This document shows positions 12,089 through 24,539 of a stretch of DNA of 64,000 bases, piece by piece. Location: positions 1-64,000 of the forward strand of contig JAOPHQ010003500.1 of the NCBI GenBank assembly GCA_030340625.1, in the 5' to 3' direction. Each line of letters opens with the position of its first letter. Positions within the stretch are counted from its first letter, which is position 1. Both the position numbers and the translations under genes were made by a program. The stretch is from Merluccius polli (lineage: Eukaryota; Chordata; Actinopteri; Gadiformes; Merlucciidae). The notes under the pieces are model-generated. The model saw only the letters and a program-made list of their open reading frames with translations, was not told the DNA's origin and did not search any database.

Positions 12089-13634
12089 GTCTTTCTCTTG
12101 TGTGTAACTATGTGTGTGTATGCTTGCTCACGTACACACAGCAAAGATTTAATGCAGTTGAAATGTCATTATTATTCCAGTTTAATGCATTGGAATTAGT
12201 CTTCTGCGTTAGTTAGGAACCCATTCTGGCACTGTTAGCCCAGCGACAATATCTTGAGCTATAAGGCCTGGGTAAATACGAGCGCCTACATCTCTACATC
12301 TGCACTTCGCTGCTGTTAATGAGACACGGGTGAACTTTGTAAATATCAAATCCACCAATATAAGTGACTGCCACCTCCACCTTCTTATGCAAACACAGAC
12401 ATACGTGGGGTTTTTTGCCACCGCGCGATACCAAAACGACATCGTAGCCGATGACCCCCGAGACACAGGCTGGCCAGAGCCAAGTGCAATACATCGATAC
12501 ATGGAAGAAAAATCCCCTAAAAACATCAATTCATTTTTGGCTTACCGTTTTAAATGAACCAAAAACACACACTGCTCCGCTGCCCCCAAAAGAACAGAGC
12601 GGAAAAAAACGTAATTCTTCACATCACAAAAGGAGAGAGGCAATTTTAGAATTATGACTGTGTGAATGAGGTAATCAAGAGCGTGCGCAAGTCCTTTTGA
12701 ATAGACCCCCACCCATCTCTCACCTCATCCTGCACCTCCACCCCCACAGACAAGAGGGAAGCCAGACAGTATTTTTGCCGAGGATCTGTCTGCGCTTCAC
12801 ACCACCCATCTTAAAGACCTGGTGCCAGCTTCTTACCTAAACTCTCAGAGTAACACAGGAGGGTCTCGTCATTATATATAATCAAACTGTATCCACCGCT
12901 GACACTCGAATGAGGTGTGATATTGTGAGGCACTAAACAAAGCAAAAAAAAAATAAAAGTCGGCCAGCAGGCCTCATTCAAGTTGCCCTAATAAGAACAG
13001 GGTGTTCAACTAAGCATTCTCTGTACACTGTAGATCCAACTGTCATTAATTATTAGAATTATTACTTGGTAATTATGTCCGCCGAGACATGTAAATACTA
13101 ACCTTTAAAAATATTTCACTCATTTGGAGCCAGTTCGGGGGGGGGTTACATGGGGCAACTAGCATTATAATTTAAAAAAAAAGTGTTCTTGAAATACTAA
13201 GGTAATTGCCATTTGAGCCTAATTAGTAATTAAGTACAACTTCTTACCATGTTTTAATCAGTCATTTAGTCATAATCCCGTTCTTTATAACCCATGACCA
13301 GGTGAACTGTGACATTTGTCTCGAGTACAATGTAGCAACGGCTCAGTAGTAACAGTCATAACTGCCCTACAATATCAATTTGTCCTTTCTGTGCTCCTCT
13401 TCTCCTGCTATGTCCGTGTATTGTAAACAGTCTAGGGTAAACTCGCCAGGGTAGCACATGGACTAAAAGACAACAGGGTTTGTTGGTGTGTTCAAAATAC
13501 TACAATGGCTTTGTTTGCCTGGTTACACAGGAATAGGAATAACTGGAAGGGCTTTTTTGCTGTGAAGCTCGGTTCCATGTAGTTGCTATGTACGATTGGC
13601 AGACTTGCACACAAAGAACTGAATAAATGGCATG

Positions 13635-13666
13635 AAGTGAAGGCTGAATATACTCAGCCTTCACTT
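13635..13666. other. Perfect 13-bp stem hairpin
   Basis: AAGTGAAGGCTGA at 13635-13647 is the exact reverse complement of TCAGCCTTCACTT at 13654-13666, with a 6-nt loop ATATAC. It is not followed by a T run. It lies in the phf21b intron. Confidence 0.7.
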
Positions 13667-14140
13667 TTCCTCCAATGTGTGTGGCATCGCTATAAAACTG
13701 ATTATGATGATTCTGCACGTCTCAGTAATTGACAAGTTGTACAAGCAGTGGCCGTGTATTGCATTCACAAACTTTCTTCCTTTATTCTGTTACCCCATAG
13801 AAAAGATAACCCTGAACAAAATTTGTGGACTCTCAACAATGTTGAGGATCCATTCCACACCACATTATTTCCCCAAAGGAGTGTTTAAACACACACCAAT
13901 AGAAGAAAAGACTTGTGATGAATGCAAAATGTCTAGTTTGACGTCCTGTTGTGGATATTTTCTGGTGAACAGGGATATGGGGGGGGGGGGTGCTAGCCAT
14001 GTAACTGCATCGCTAGCGCTACTTATCAAAGAGTATCTCATAATCTATAGCGCCATAGCTCTCAAGCGTGCCAGAAAGAAAAGAAAAGAAAAAGAATAAT
14101 TTATGCCTTCATCTTTGTTTATCTTACATACAGCGTAAAA

Positions 14141-14420
<280 letters not shown>

Positions 14421-15558
14421 TGATGTTGGCAAGTGCATGGCAGTCAACATGGGTTAATTCAATTGTAGCCTTTAACATTTTCTCCCTGCCTGCCAGCACC
14501 GCTTCGTCAGCACTTTTCCACCAAGTCGCTGGAAATGACTGTTTGCCATACATTTATTTTATTTTTTTTTAAATGATGGCTCATGAATTCATGGACAAAT
14601 GAGAACAGCCCCCAGCCGTCTCAGCAGAGGCAAGGCCTGGCACGCTCCCTGCCAACCACTTTACAACGGTGGAAAGTAAGGATTTTTACTCTTTACTTTT
14701 TACATAATATTTAAAAAAGACCTACGTTATTTTACTATATGAATTGCAAATGGACAATTAGGGATATATAACACTGAAACATTAAAAAGTAATAACTAGA
14801 ATAGTGGTTACTATAGTAGTAAATAATAAAAGTAGCAAGTCATAAAATGTGTCATAAATAATGTATGTAGTGCAGAACTGTATTGCACTGAATTGTATTG
14901 AAAATAATTGGTTTATTTCTTTAACATTCAATGTGAAAGAGTTGTTCTTGCGAGTGAATCTGACTGTTGACTGTTGATTTGTCAACAAGTACAGTGTGCA
15001 CATACCACCCTGTTGCCATCTTGAGGTATTTCGCTCCTTATACTTTTCTCTCTCTCTACTTTTTCCCTCAACATTCACTACCATTTGTTTCCCAGACTGT
15101 ACCGATGGGGGCTGTAAAATTGACACCGCCATCTTTTTTTTCTCCTCCCCTCCTCACAATCAGAGTGGAAATGTCCTCTTTAACAACCCTCTATATATCT
15201 CACCCCACAACTCACTGCCCTGATCCCTCACTGTGCTGCTACAATGAGGCCTACGGCAAATACCTCTACGTTTCTAAGTGTGGTGCTTGGGGTGATTTAA
15301 GGGGTAGGAGGGACCAGAAGTATGGCGGTCGCATTGGTAAAAATAGGTAAAAACAGCCAGATGGACGGATGGCTACACACACATGCACACAGAGTGGTCT
15401 CTATAGTGTGGTATCCTTAAAGCAGTATCCCTCCCAGAGGATGGGGCAGGGCAGGGCTTTCCTCAAACCTAGCTGTTAATTAAGCTCGGTGCAGAGCTCC
15501 TACAACACTTGGCCATTAAAGACAACCTGCAAACAGGGTTTTACGGCGCCAAACTGCC

Positions 15559-15628
15559 AGGGAGAGAGAGAATGAGAACAAGAGGAAGGAGAGGGAGAGA
15601 AGGAGAGAAGGAGAGAGGGAGAGAGACT
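15559..15628. repeat. Purine-rich GAGA/GGAGA tract
   Basis: Imperfect GA and GGAGA repeats, almost pure purine on the plus strand. A second G-rich purine stretch lies at 16676-16735. Confidence 0.8.
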
Positions 15629-15720
15629 AAAGGCAGGAACAGATTTACCGTCCTTTGAGACCGAGCGTTGGATCAGCAGCAGTGGCCTCCATATAACCCC
15701 CCAACCAACCAACCAACCCC

Positions 15721-15735
15721 ACACACACCCACACA

Positions 15736-15775
<40 letters not shown>

Positions 15776-16100
15776 CCGTCTTGTTTTGGCACACCTGGAT
15801 CAACGCAATGGACGCTATCCTTCCTCATTTAATAGCTACACACCCTGCATATGTGCACACACACACACACACACACAAAGCATCCCGCCCTCATTATTTA
15901 CTCTTTGTCTCAAAAACTTCTCTCTATTATTCATAGTGGTGGAGAGATGGAGCCAGTGAGCAGGAACTGCCAAAGCAGAAGGGCCTGTTGCCTCTGAGGA
16001 AACCCTGCTGCTTCCAACAGCAGCAGCAGGCTGTCCGTTCACAGAAGCAGGAGGATGGTACCGTGTTGTAGCATTAGGAAGCACACACACACACACACAC
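15721..16100. repeat. Cluster of short (CA)n tracts
   Basis: CA/TA repeats at 15721-15770, CA at 15857-15878 and CA at 16081-16102. Confidence 0.9.
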
Positions 16101-17177
16101 ACGAGAGAGATAGTTTTACCAGTCAGGCCTCGTCGATTCAGAGGAAAACAAGAATGTGATGTTTAGCGAGGGAGGCGTTTAGGTTTTGGCAGGCACCGTC
16201 AAAGTGAAGGCTGTCAGGAATCTACCGATATGTTCGCTATCGTGACAACATGAGTTATGAAAAACTAACGGATACTAATGAATTTAAAATTGCAAATGTT
16301 GCTTGAAAGTTTGATCGATATATGCAAAATAGCCTTTCACAATCAAGTGTATCGATACACTCACACACACCCCGTAACAATCTTCTGTGTAAAACTAACG
16401 GGGATCTAGTGCCTCTTTTAATCCATAACCACTTCCCTGTGTCATGCACACACGCACGCATGCACACAAACAATCATGCACACGCACACACACATTCACT
16501 CTCTATTTTTAATCAGCCTGGCAGGAGGCTGTAATGAGCCATGCTGGGATTAGCTGGGAGTTGGGCCCACCCCGCCTGGGAAAGTGACCCCCAGCCGCCC
16601 CGCCACCCCTCCTCTTGACACAGGTGAGTCAGGTAGAGCGGCGCCACCAACTGTGTAGGGACCAAAAAGGACACCGTGGGGAGGGAGGGGGTGGGGGAGG
16701 GCAGGGGCAGGAAGGGTGTGGGGGAGGAAGGCAAGACAGACTTGATTCCGCTTGGCAAAGCTCCTGCCATTTTTGTTTCTAACCGACAAAACCCACCTCC
16801 AAAAACTGATCATCGGCAGGTAGGGTTGTCGACTGTTATCTATGAAACTATAAATAAATAAATGAATAAATAAGTAGGTGAGAATCTATTCCTTATTGTG
16901 TTGTCTGCATTTCCTGGGGAACTTTCATACACTATTTTGAGTTGGAGTACACTTTACAGCAATTTCCGGGAATCGTGAAGGTTGTTTTTTTTCACACCCC
17001 TTTTAATCATTGAAGGCAGTTACAGCACTTCGTAAGGCAGACAGATTGCCACTGAAGCACATATTGTATGCACCTATGCAGGCACATCTTGTGAAAGAGA
17101 GGGAAAAATGGCAAGAAGGCAAAATCACACCCTGTACCGTTCAACAAGTATACAAGTATAATAGGCCCAACATCTAT

Positions 17178-17183
<6 letters not shown>

Positions 17184-17263
<80 letters not shown>
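17184..17263. repeat. (TA)n microsatellite passing into (CA)n
   Basis: About 35 TA units followed by a short CA run. The TA part is self-complementary and could extrude as a cruciform. Confidence 0.95.
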
Positions 17264-18910
17264 TGCACAGTACTATATCTCTGCTGTAGAGCCAGGCTCA
17301 GGCCAACAGATGCTAGGGGACCAGGACTCAGACACCAGGGGGTCTCAGATCATATTAGCCAGCACACTGGATCATAGCCCTGCCGAGAGCCACACACAGA
17401 AAACCCACAACTATTCCAGCATATGCAGGCCAAACACCCCTGTTCTGAATTTGCGGAGATAGAATTGAATTGTAACGTGGCTTGTGTGATGCCCTCACCT
17501 TGAGGGCCTAATCTTGTTCCACAATGCAATCTCAAGTCATGTGAACTTGCTCTCTCTTCACTATAAGTGAGGAGCATGCCATTCTGCCTGGGCAGGGAAC
17601 ATCAACTGCTAAATGTGAACTGCTATACTATGCTATGCTATGCAACATAGCTCGGATGATACACTACACTACTACACTATACTATATTAGACTATACAAT
17701 ATAGCTAAGGATAACTAAGATTGTAATTTAAAATCAGTTAATGTGCATGTTTGTATTGTATTGTGTTGTATTAGTAATGTTATGTATGGGGGGGGGCTCT
17801 AAATATCTAATAATGGAGGATATCAAATAAGGCATCACTTTGTTTCCATGCAATCTTGTTACGACCAGTCGTACACACTTGTGTGTGTAGGACTGGTAAC
17901 AAGTGTGTGCGTGTGTAGTGTCTTGAATTCTGTCATCATAATTCATATCCGAGAGGCCTCTTCCTGGATACCCTTTAGGTGTTTTCCTGACTCTTACAAC
18001 TGAACTGAACCATTAATAAACATATAGGTACTACTGCAATAACAGTAAATCAATGAACTTTTAGGGTCCGAAGAGTTGTGGACACTATTATCACATCCAA
18101 TAGCAGGAGCTCTTGCAGGTAAATAGCACCAATCAGGTGGCTGCTTTTGTTTGGAGGTAGGCCTTCCCTGTGCTGTCAACAAATCCAGTAGCAAATATGT
18201 CCTGACAGGGTGGTGATTCGCCACAGAGCCTAACCACGCTACGCTTGTGTGCTCACACAGTGCTTCATTCCATTTATCTTTATTTTTACTTGTTAGCCTG
18301 TTAGAGTATTCCACACAACACAAACACATCTCGTGTGTGTTTGACTAAAGCAACATCGAAGCTAATGTTGCCTTCGTTCAGTTAAAACAAAAATTATATG
18401 TATATTCTCAGAGCAGTTCCATGCTACGGATTCAGAATTAATCAGGTTTATATTAATATTGCAATTTGAATGGCTACAGCATCTATGATGCAAAGCTAGC
18501 ATCTGCATGAAGCACAATATAAAATACAGTGCAAGGTGTGTACTACAACAAGGTTGTGGCACAAGTAAACATTTCTTTCATACACAACAATAATAACTAC
18601 TGACTGACAATAATAACTAATGACTACTACTGATTTTTAAATTGCACATTGAATGTGTTATCTTGATTGAGCCACACTATGTCAAACCTTGCAATGCATT
18701 CATTTTTCTTCCAAAGCTTGGACACACGCGATAACATGTTCCTTCTTTTATTGTATTCATTCTAGTATTGTCCACAGCAGTACAGAGACCATATCAATAA
18801 GTCATACAAAATACCCACTGTCAAGACATCCTGTGAAACAGGAAGAAAGAAAGACTTCGCATCCAAGTACAAAAGAGACATTTGGGAAGAAACTGCATTT
18901 GAAAAACACC

Positions 18911-19024
<114 letters not shown>

Positions 19025-19148
19025 GTGAAATTTTCTTCTTATAAACATTGTACTCAGATGCCAACGCAATGTACACAAGCATACCAGCTGAACCAACACC
19101 AGCGATCTGTGTGGATAATCCGTCGCAAGATGGTGTAACAGGAAAATC

Positions 19149-19149
19149 A

Positions 19150-19186
<37 letters not shown>
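19149..19186. repeat. (ATT)n trinucleotide repeat
   Basis: About 12 ATT units. Confidence 0.95.
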
Positions 19187-20631
19187 TACATCTACTGTCA
19201 GCTTGGGTAAAGAACAATAAGACGAAACTACATTGAAGCCTCTGGCGTTTGCTAGGTGAAAACTGGGTTTCCATGATGCAATGCAGAGCAAGTGAGGCAT
19301 GGAAGAAACAAAAATCAATGGGTTTCTTATTAAAAAAAAGTGTATAAAATGTCAACATCAGATAATAAATCGAATAAATTCTGGTTCTGTGGTGTCTGTG
19401 GGGTGGGTTTCTCGCTTCATTTCCACAAAATAATGAAAATAAGCCTTCTCAAATGTTTAACATGAAACTAGAGAACTTAGCTTGAAGAAATAAGCAATCA
19501 AATGCCTGAAAAGTTCAATCAAATATATTAAGCCAACAGTTGAAGCATGCATCCTTTTTGGCTGTTGTCTAGCCACTATGTGTTATGACTCATTTGTCAT
19601 TTTGAATTCACAACCATGAGCTCCAGAAAGCAGGCTAGCCTACAGCTGTGTGTTATGGCCTAGAGCAGAACAATGTGGTTCCTCCCCACTGATTCCAACA
19701 AATTATATCACCGCATATCTTATGGTTTTTTGTTGTTTGTTTGTTGCTTTTCAGGCTTTCATATAATGGGAGCTGGGATCCTTTGTAATTGTGGATTAGA
19801 AAGGTACTTAACATGTTTAAATCACAACAACAGCTACACTTCAAATGGGAAATCGACTACAGTGCCTCTCTCCACTGATGGTAATGTTTTCTTGTTTGTG
19901 TTGTTGTTTCTTATGTTCCTTTAGTCAGACTTTTTTGTTGTGTAGCAAAAGATAGCTTACAATACATAGACTTTACTGCCATTGATGATATACTTTACAA
20001 CCTACTTAACCCTCTAGTTTACATTGTAACTGCTCTATATGTAAACCATATACAGTATAGATCACATGTTTCAGCAAATAACTTCAACCCAAACCCAAAC
20101 ACCGAAGTTCATTTTAACACATAAACAGGGAAATGTTGATCAAGCCTAAAAGGATGGCTAAGTTACACACGCGTGTAAATACATACACATAAACTATATC
20201 ACTGACCTCCAGAGCATTTAAAAAACAAAAAAAGGGGTTAAAATGAAAATAGGTGTTCTTTATGTACTAGCATTAAACCAGTTAGTAGGTGGGTATAGAA
20301 GTAAAGGTCATAATTCATATAAAATAGACCGAGTTATATGCAGTGATTAAACAGCCCCTGTGCAATGCTGACTCGGGCTTTCTCTCTCTTTTTTTTTTCT
20401 TCCTCCTCTCCCTCCCTCCCCCCTTGCTTCCCCTCCCCCGCCACCAAAAACAGCATCAAAGCAATCAAAATGGTAATGTTAGGCATGAATGGGGCCCACA
20501 CCCCCCCACACGAAACTCTGCAGACTTTTTCTCCATGTTGGGAAGAAACCACCCCTTCTCCTCTCAAAATGGAAGCTTCCACTACCGAACTGAGGCGCTT
20601 TTTTTTCTCCCGAAAACAGCACCACACAAAA

Positions 20632-20932
20632 ACACACACACACACACACACTACGGCGCTATGTCGAAGTCCACCCAATAACCCCCCCCACACACACACA
20701 CACACACACACACACAATAAAACACACACACACAATAAAACACACACAATAGACCGAATTCGCGTCGAGTTTGTGCGTTTTGGTCGCTAACTGCACCGTC
20801 CGCGGCGCTGATCCAAGTCCTGGAAACTGCATTCCACAGGAAATGGGATCGATTAACTCCAGCGAAATGCTAAAGGGGGGGGGGTGTTTTCTTTTTCTTT
20901 TTTTTATTTCGCGAGGGGTAGGGACCGCGTAG

Positions 20933-20985
<53 letters not shown>
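20632..20985. repeat. (CA)n tracts and a short AATAAAACACACA array
   Basis: CA at 20632-20651 and 20690-20716, then two or three CACACAATAAAA units to about 20750, then CA at 20938-20985. The array lies in the phf21b intron on the exon-proximal side. Confidence 0.92.
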
Positions 20986-20987
<2 letters not shown>

Positions 20988-21431
20988 CGAGTCGCTTGAG
21001 CAACGCCATGTTGGTTTTGCTTTTTTTTTTTTTGCTTTTTTTTTTTGCTTTTTTTGTTTCGTGCAAAGTCCCGAGACTAACTTTTGTGGCCGTTCGCCGT
21101 CTTTTTTTAGGGACAGCGTGGACCACTTGGAGACGAAATGAAACGTCTCTGGGAGCGGCGTGGGGACTTTAAGTGTGGCAGCTGTCCGTGGTGCTGAACC
21201 ACAGCGATGGCTGTTCGCTATTCTGGGGCTGTTTCTCCCTAAAGTGCTGAACACCGTCGCCTCGACAAAACACCCGCAGCGCAGCACGACAAAGTTAAAA
21301 CAGCCCCCTAATCTGTTAAATTAAGTTAATACAGCGCTGCGTTTTGCTGTAAAATAGTATACACACACAAACACACACACACAAAAAAAAAAAAAGTGAA
21401 AGCGTAATCGTGGGCGAATCAAATGCAACCT

Positions 21432-21445
21432 TGACGTCATGTGAC
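21432..21445. promoter_or_regulatory. Consensus CRE overlapping an E-box-like site
   Basis: TGACGTCA (21432-21439), a full palindromic cAMP-response element, overlaps TCATGTGAC (21437-21445), close to the USF/MITF-type E-box. It lies about 450 bp beyond phf21b exon 3, in CpG-rich intronic DNA. This is a sequence match only; no evidence of use. Confidence 0.35.
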
Positions 21446-21891
21446 CGAAAATAAATAATACTACAAGACTCGCCATAAAGTAACAAAACGGGACATACGC
21501 CATGTTATATGTTATAAAGACACGTTCGTGTCGAGTCCACCGTCCGCGACGCGATACGGCGGACGTAACTTAATGCCCGATGTTTCCAAAAAGTCAGGAC
21601 TCTCCACTTTAAGCCTCTCCTGTATTAGCCTACTCTCCAGAAACATGTCGACCCACTCAAAATGGACGCTACATTTTTCAACATTTCCTGTTACACAACT
21701 TTGAATATCGAGACGAAGGCAGCTCTCCTTCCCCGTTGTACACAGATGGCAATAACCCCACTTTTTACACCGGCCCACATTGTGTGTATTGTTATATAGT
21801 CACACGAATAGTCTTACACGGAAACACAGAAATGCCCAAAGTAGTGAGGCAGAAAGCGTGATAGTCGAATATTCGGGGGGGGGGGTCTTAC

Positions 21892-21957
21892 TTGTTTTTC
21901 GCTCAGGCTTGTTATTCTGGTTTGTCTGTCGTGCAGCTGTTTCTTAAGCTCTCCATC
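21892..21957 (-). CDS. phf21b: phf21b coding exon 3 (22 codons)
   Basis: The acceptor is ATTGTAG before 21957 and the donor is CAA|GTAAG after 21892. The encoded DGELKKQLHDRQ...LSEKQ aligns with human PHF21B NGDLKKQLHERQ...LSDKQ and PHF21A ADLKKQLHELQ...LSEKQ. Length is 66 nt, phase 0 at both ends. Confidence 0.9.
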
Positions 21958-22390
21958 CTACAATCCAACAAAACAGTGTCAGTGTATTATAATAAAGACA
22001 TCCCAGACCCCATGGCGGACTACATGTCGACAGCAATGAAACTTTAAAAAAAATCGTACGATGGGATTTTTTTCAGCAAAGTCATGACGAGGGCAACGCC
22101 GAGCATAAGGCGATGATGGCGATGGTGTTACAACCAAAAAAAATAAGAGATTTTATGCTGATAAAGTTTTTTCGCACACTCCCAAATTTCCCCCACTGGC
22201 AGGTCGCGAGGACGTTTCAGAAATACAACATTTTACCTGTGGGTCCTGCTTCATCTGTGCAACTAGTTTGTTTGCTAAAAAAAAAAACACGAAGAGAGGG
22301 CGATAAATGGAGATATGTACAAAAAAAGTGTCTCAAGTTTAGTATGTAAGGGAGGAACAAAGCGGCGAGCACAGAGCGAGTCAGTTTCTC

Positions 22391-22425
<35 letters not shown>

Positions 22426-22679
22426 AGCTCATAAATATTCAGGTCGCGTCCTGATCGCCACACAGCACCACTGCATTATCACTCCGGATTCTTGTTGCTC
22501 AATAAAAGACCCGTGGCCGTAAAAGTACTCCCAAAAGTACGCGGATCGGACGCCAAAGTCTGCGCTACGTCGTCACGCCAGGCGAAAAAGCATACATCGT
22601 GCATGTCGCATACTTATTTCTCTTTCGGGAGTATTCATTTTCTCACGTTTCCATCCCGTCGGATTTTTTTTTTCCTTCT

Positions 22680-22720
<41 letters not shown>

Positions 22721-22851
22721 GCTCTCTCCCCCCTCTCGCATCGCTCCCACTTGCCCATAACACCAATAAGGATATAATAACACGATGTTTCGTTTACCTG
22801 ATGGCATTGGATTTCTACTTTCAGCGCCTCTTGTAGGCCTTGTAGCTCCAT
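21892..22851 (-). CDS. phf21b: PHD finger protein 21B, 5' coding exons (gene continues left of window)
   Basis: Phf21b is the paralogue of PHF21A (BHC80), a PHD-finger reader of unmodified histone H3K4 in the LSD1-CoREST complex. PHF21B is thought to be a related nuclear chromatin protein. Only the conserved N-terminal coiled-coil segment is seen. Exon 1 (22798-22851) encodes MELQGLQEALKVEIQCHQ. Exon 3 (21892-21957) begins DGELKKQLHDRQ and ends LSEKQ. Both exons are phase 0 and join in frame, matching the human PHF21B order in which ARHQ is followed by NGDLKKQL. The start is supported by an in-frame TGA only four codons upstream (22861-22863). A third family-like segment lies between them (see 22237-22274). 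The gene faces away from nup50. AT-hook and PHD regions are not in the window. Identity is confident; the use of the microexon is not resolved. Confidence 0.9.
22237..22274 (-). pseudogene. phf21b: phf21b microexon: relic or alternative exon encoding KLVAQMKQDPQ
   Basis: On the minus strand 22269-22237 reads K-L-V-A-Q-M-K-Q-D-P-Q, identical to the segment of PHF21A that follows VHQ, and is followed by a donor GTAAAA. The obvious acceptor (a T11 run then AG) lies 5 nt too far upstream. Joined to exon 1 (phase 0) it would shift the frame and meet a TAG at the fourth codon. A second acceptor, GCACAG before 22254, would give an in-frame 18-nt microexon (MKQDPQ). Human PHF21B, as I recall it, lacks this segment. 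It is either a decaying ancestral exon, an alternative exon or a poison exon. Confidence 0.6.
22391..22423. repeat. Poly-C run of ~33 bp
   Basis: Uninterrupted C run in phf21b intron 1. Confidence 0.95.
22682..22730. repeat. (CT)n microsatellite
   Basis: CT repeat about 70 bp inside phf21b intron 1 from the exon 1 donor. It reads GA on the sense strand. Confidence 0.93.
22798..22851 (-). CDS. phf21b: phf21b coding exon 1 (18 codons, start codon)
   Basis: The ATG at 22851-22849 opens MELQGLQEALKVEIQCHQ, which closely matches PHF21A MELQTLQEALKVEIQVHQ. It ends at the donor CAG|GTAAAC. An in-frame stop lies 12 nt upstream of the ATG, so translation cannot begin earlier in this transcript. Confidence 0.93.
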
Positions 22852-23420
22852 GTTCCCACTTCAAAAGCACTTTTCTCCCACTTTCGACGCAACACAGGCG
22901 AAGTTTAAGTGAATTAAAGATTTTTTTAAAGCGGCAATAACAATTGAAAGAAGAACTACTCGGGCTGCAAAGCAAGTTCTCGCTTCTTCACAGGGTAGGA
23001 CTCATCACCCACTTTACGCCCGTCGAAAAAAGTGGTCCAAACACAGCGGAAAGATCCCAGACCTCGGTCAGTTACATCCCAAATACGTCCAAATATCGAT
23101 ACATCCGACCAAATCGCCGCGTGCCGCTTCTTTCGATAATTTCGAGTTGAAAAGGGGGGACTATATTTTGTCCGAGTCCGCGGCTTGATTTCACTTTGCC
23201 CGGAGAAAAGTTGCGCTTCGGCTGTCAATGCTAATTCTAAAGTTCCCGGATGGAGCAGTGAAAGAACAGAACTCTCCCGTCGTCTGTCTCCCTCTCTCCC
23301 CCCTCACTCACACACACAGGCGTACACTCGGTCATGCGCACTGGGGGGCGAAGGCAAACGGCGCCCCGTAACATTACATGTAGAACTATTTTAATTTCAC
23401 TACTTGTGTTTCGCCATTTG
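22852..23420 (-). promoter_or_regulatory. phf21b: phf21b 5' UTR and CpG-rich proximal promoter
   Basis: The sequence upstream of the start codon is rich in CpG relative to the flanking introns (many CG dinucleotides between 22990 and 23370) and lacks repeats except a short CA run near 23310. No TATA box stands out. The transcription start cannot be placed by eye. Confidence 0.5.
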
Positions 23421-24076
23421 ATGTAAATGTTTTGACGCGTGTAAACACGCAGGCCGTCAGGTGGAGACTTTAGTGGCCGTTTAACAGTAAGCTGCTGGGT
23501 GTAACATGTTGTGTCAGTCTATTTATATGACCCAAAAGCTTTTTCCTTTTGTTTGATGCTGCTTACAAAATCAATGGGATAGGGTGTCATCCTGGGGTTA
23601 CGTGGGCACTCGTTTTTGCTATATTTAGTTTTTTTTCCCCAAAACAACATGTTATTAACTTTCTTTAAAACCCAATGTGAAACTAAAATAAGATTGAACC
23701 CAAGTTATAATAAGAGTTAGTTATAATGCCAAATAAAACCCTGAATACAAAACATATTATTTTAATCTTTGAAAAATCCAAAAATGGGTATGGGTCTATT
23801 TGTCTATTTGTAGGCCTATGCCCATCGTCGTTTTAATGCATTACAATAAAAACAACTTTTTTTCTAACCTAGCCCCACTTGGAAGCAATAGCTTTAAAAA
23901 GCATTAGCAGGCAATAAATTCGATTTTAACTCCATGTTAGGTGTCTGGATCTCTTTTTACTACATGGGCGAGATGTGACGATTTGTTCTCTCTCTCCCCC
24001 TCCCTCCCCCCTCTCTCTCTCTTTTTCAATCTGACACCCCTCACCCTTCTTCTGCACAAGGACTTGCCTCCCCCTC

Positions 24077-24110
24077 CTCCTCCCTCCTCCTCCTCCTCCT
24101 CCTCCGCCCT
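24077..24110. repeat. (CTC)n trinucleotide repeat
   Basis: CTC/TCC repeats in C-rich DNA next to the CCAAT-box cluster. A CT-rich stretch precedes it at 23989-24025. Confidence 0.88.
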
Positions 24111-24148
24111 CCTGTACCGCCCTCCTCCAAGGCACACAAGTCAAGCCG

Positions 24149-24254
24149 CCATTGGAGGGTCGCGGTGAGCGGCAGCAGCGTCCAGCCAATCAGGAGCGGT
24201 GAACGCTGCTGGCCGCCTGCAGACCGACCGAAGCTACGGCGGCGCTGGACCAAT
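24149..24254. promoter_or_regulatory. CCAAT-box cluster in a CpG island
   Basis: Three NF-Y-type motifs lie within about 105 bp: CCATTGG (24149-24155, inverted ATTGG), CCAATCAG (24186-24193) and CCAATCAG (24250-24257). They are surrounded by GC-rich, CpG-rich sequence. The cluster sits 1.3-1.4 kb upstream of the phf21b start codon. It could drive an upstream phf21b start site, or a divergent plus-strand non-coding transcript toward 24.5-25.4 kb. Confidence 0.5.
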
Positions 24255-24349
24255 CAGAGCCGCGGAGAGAGGGCTGGGCCGGGCATGGACGATATGTGAG
24301 CGTGTGCGTGTGCGTGTGCGTGTATATAGGACTTATTTATTTGCCCAAA

Positions 24350-24352
<3 letters not shown>

Positions 24353-24446
<94 letters not shown>
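24353..24446. repeat. (GT)n microsatellite, ~47 units
   Basis: Pure GT tract, preceded by a GTGTGCGTGTGCGTGTGCG stretch at 24301-24320. Confidence 0.96.
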
Positions 24447-24448
<2 letters not shown>

Positions 24449-24539
24449 AGCCACGGAAGAGTGAAATTGGCCTACTTAGCGATAAGCCCACATTTAAAAC
24501 AACAACAACAACAACCTCTCGGAAAGAAAAAAAGTTGAG

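Noticed and set aside
13677..14099. 140-codon plus-strand frame
   Set aside because: No recognisable domain, AT-rich intronic composition, contains a G homopolymer, and no splice or promoter context supports it.
21512..21778. 88-codon minus-strand frame with several cysteines between phf21b exons and the repeat-rich intron
   Set aside because: Does not match the expected next phf21b exon or any family I know; probably chance in CpG-rich intronic DNA.
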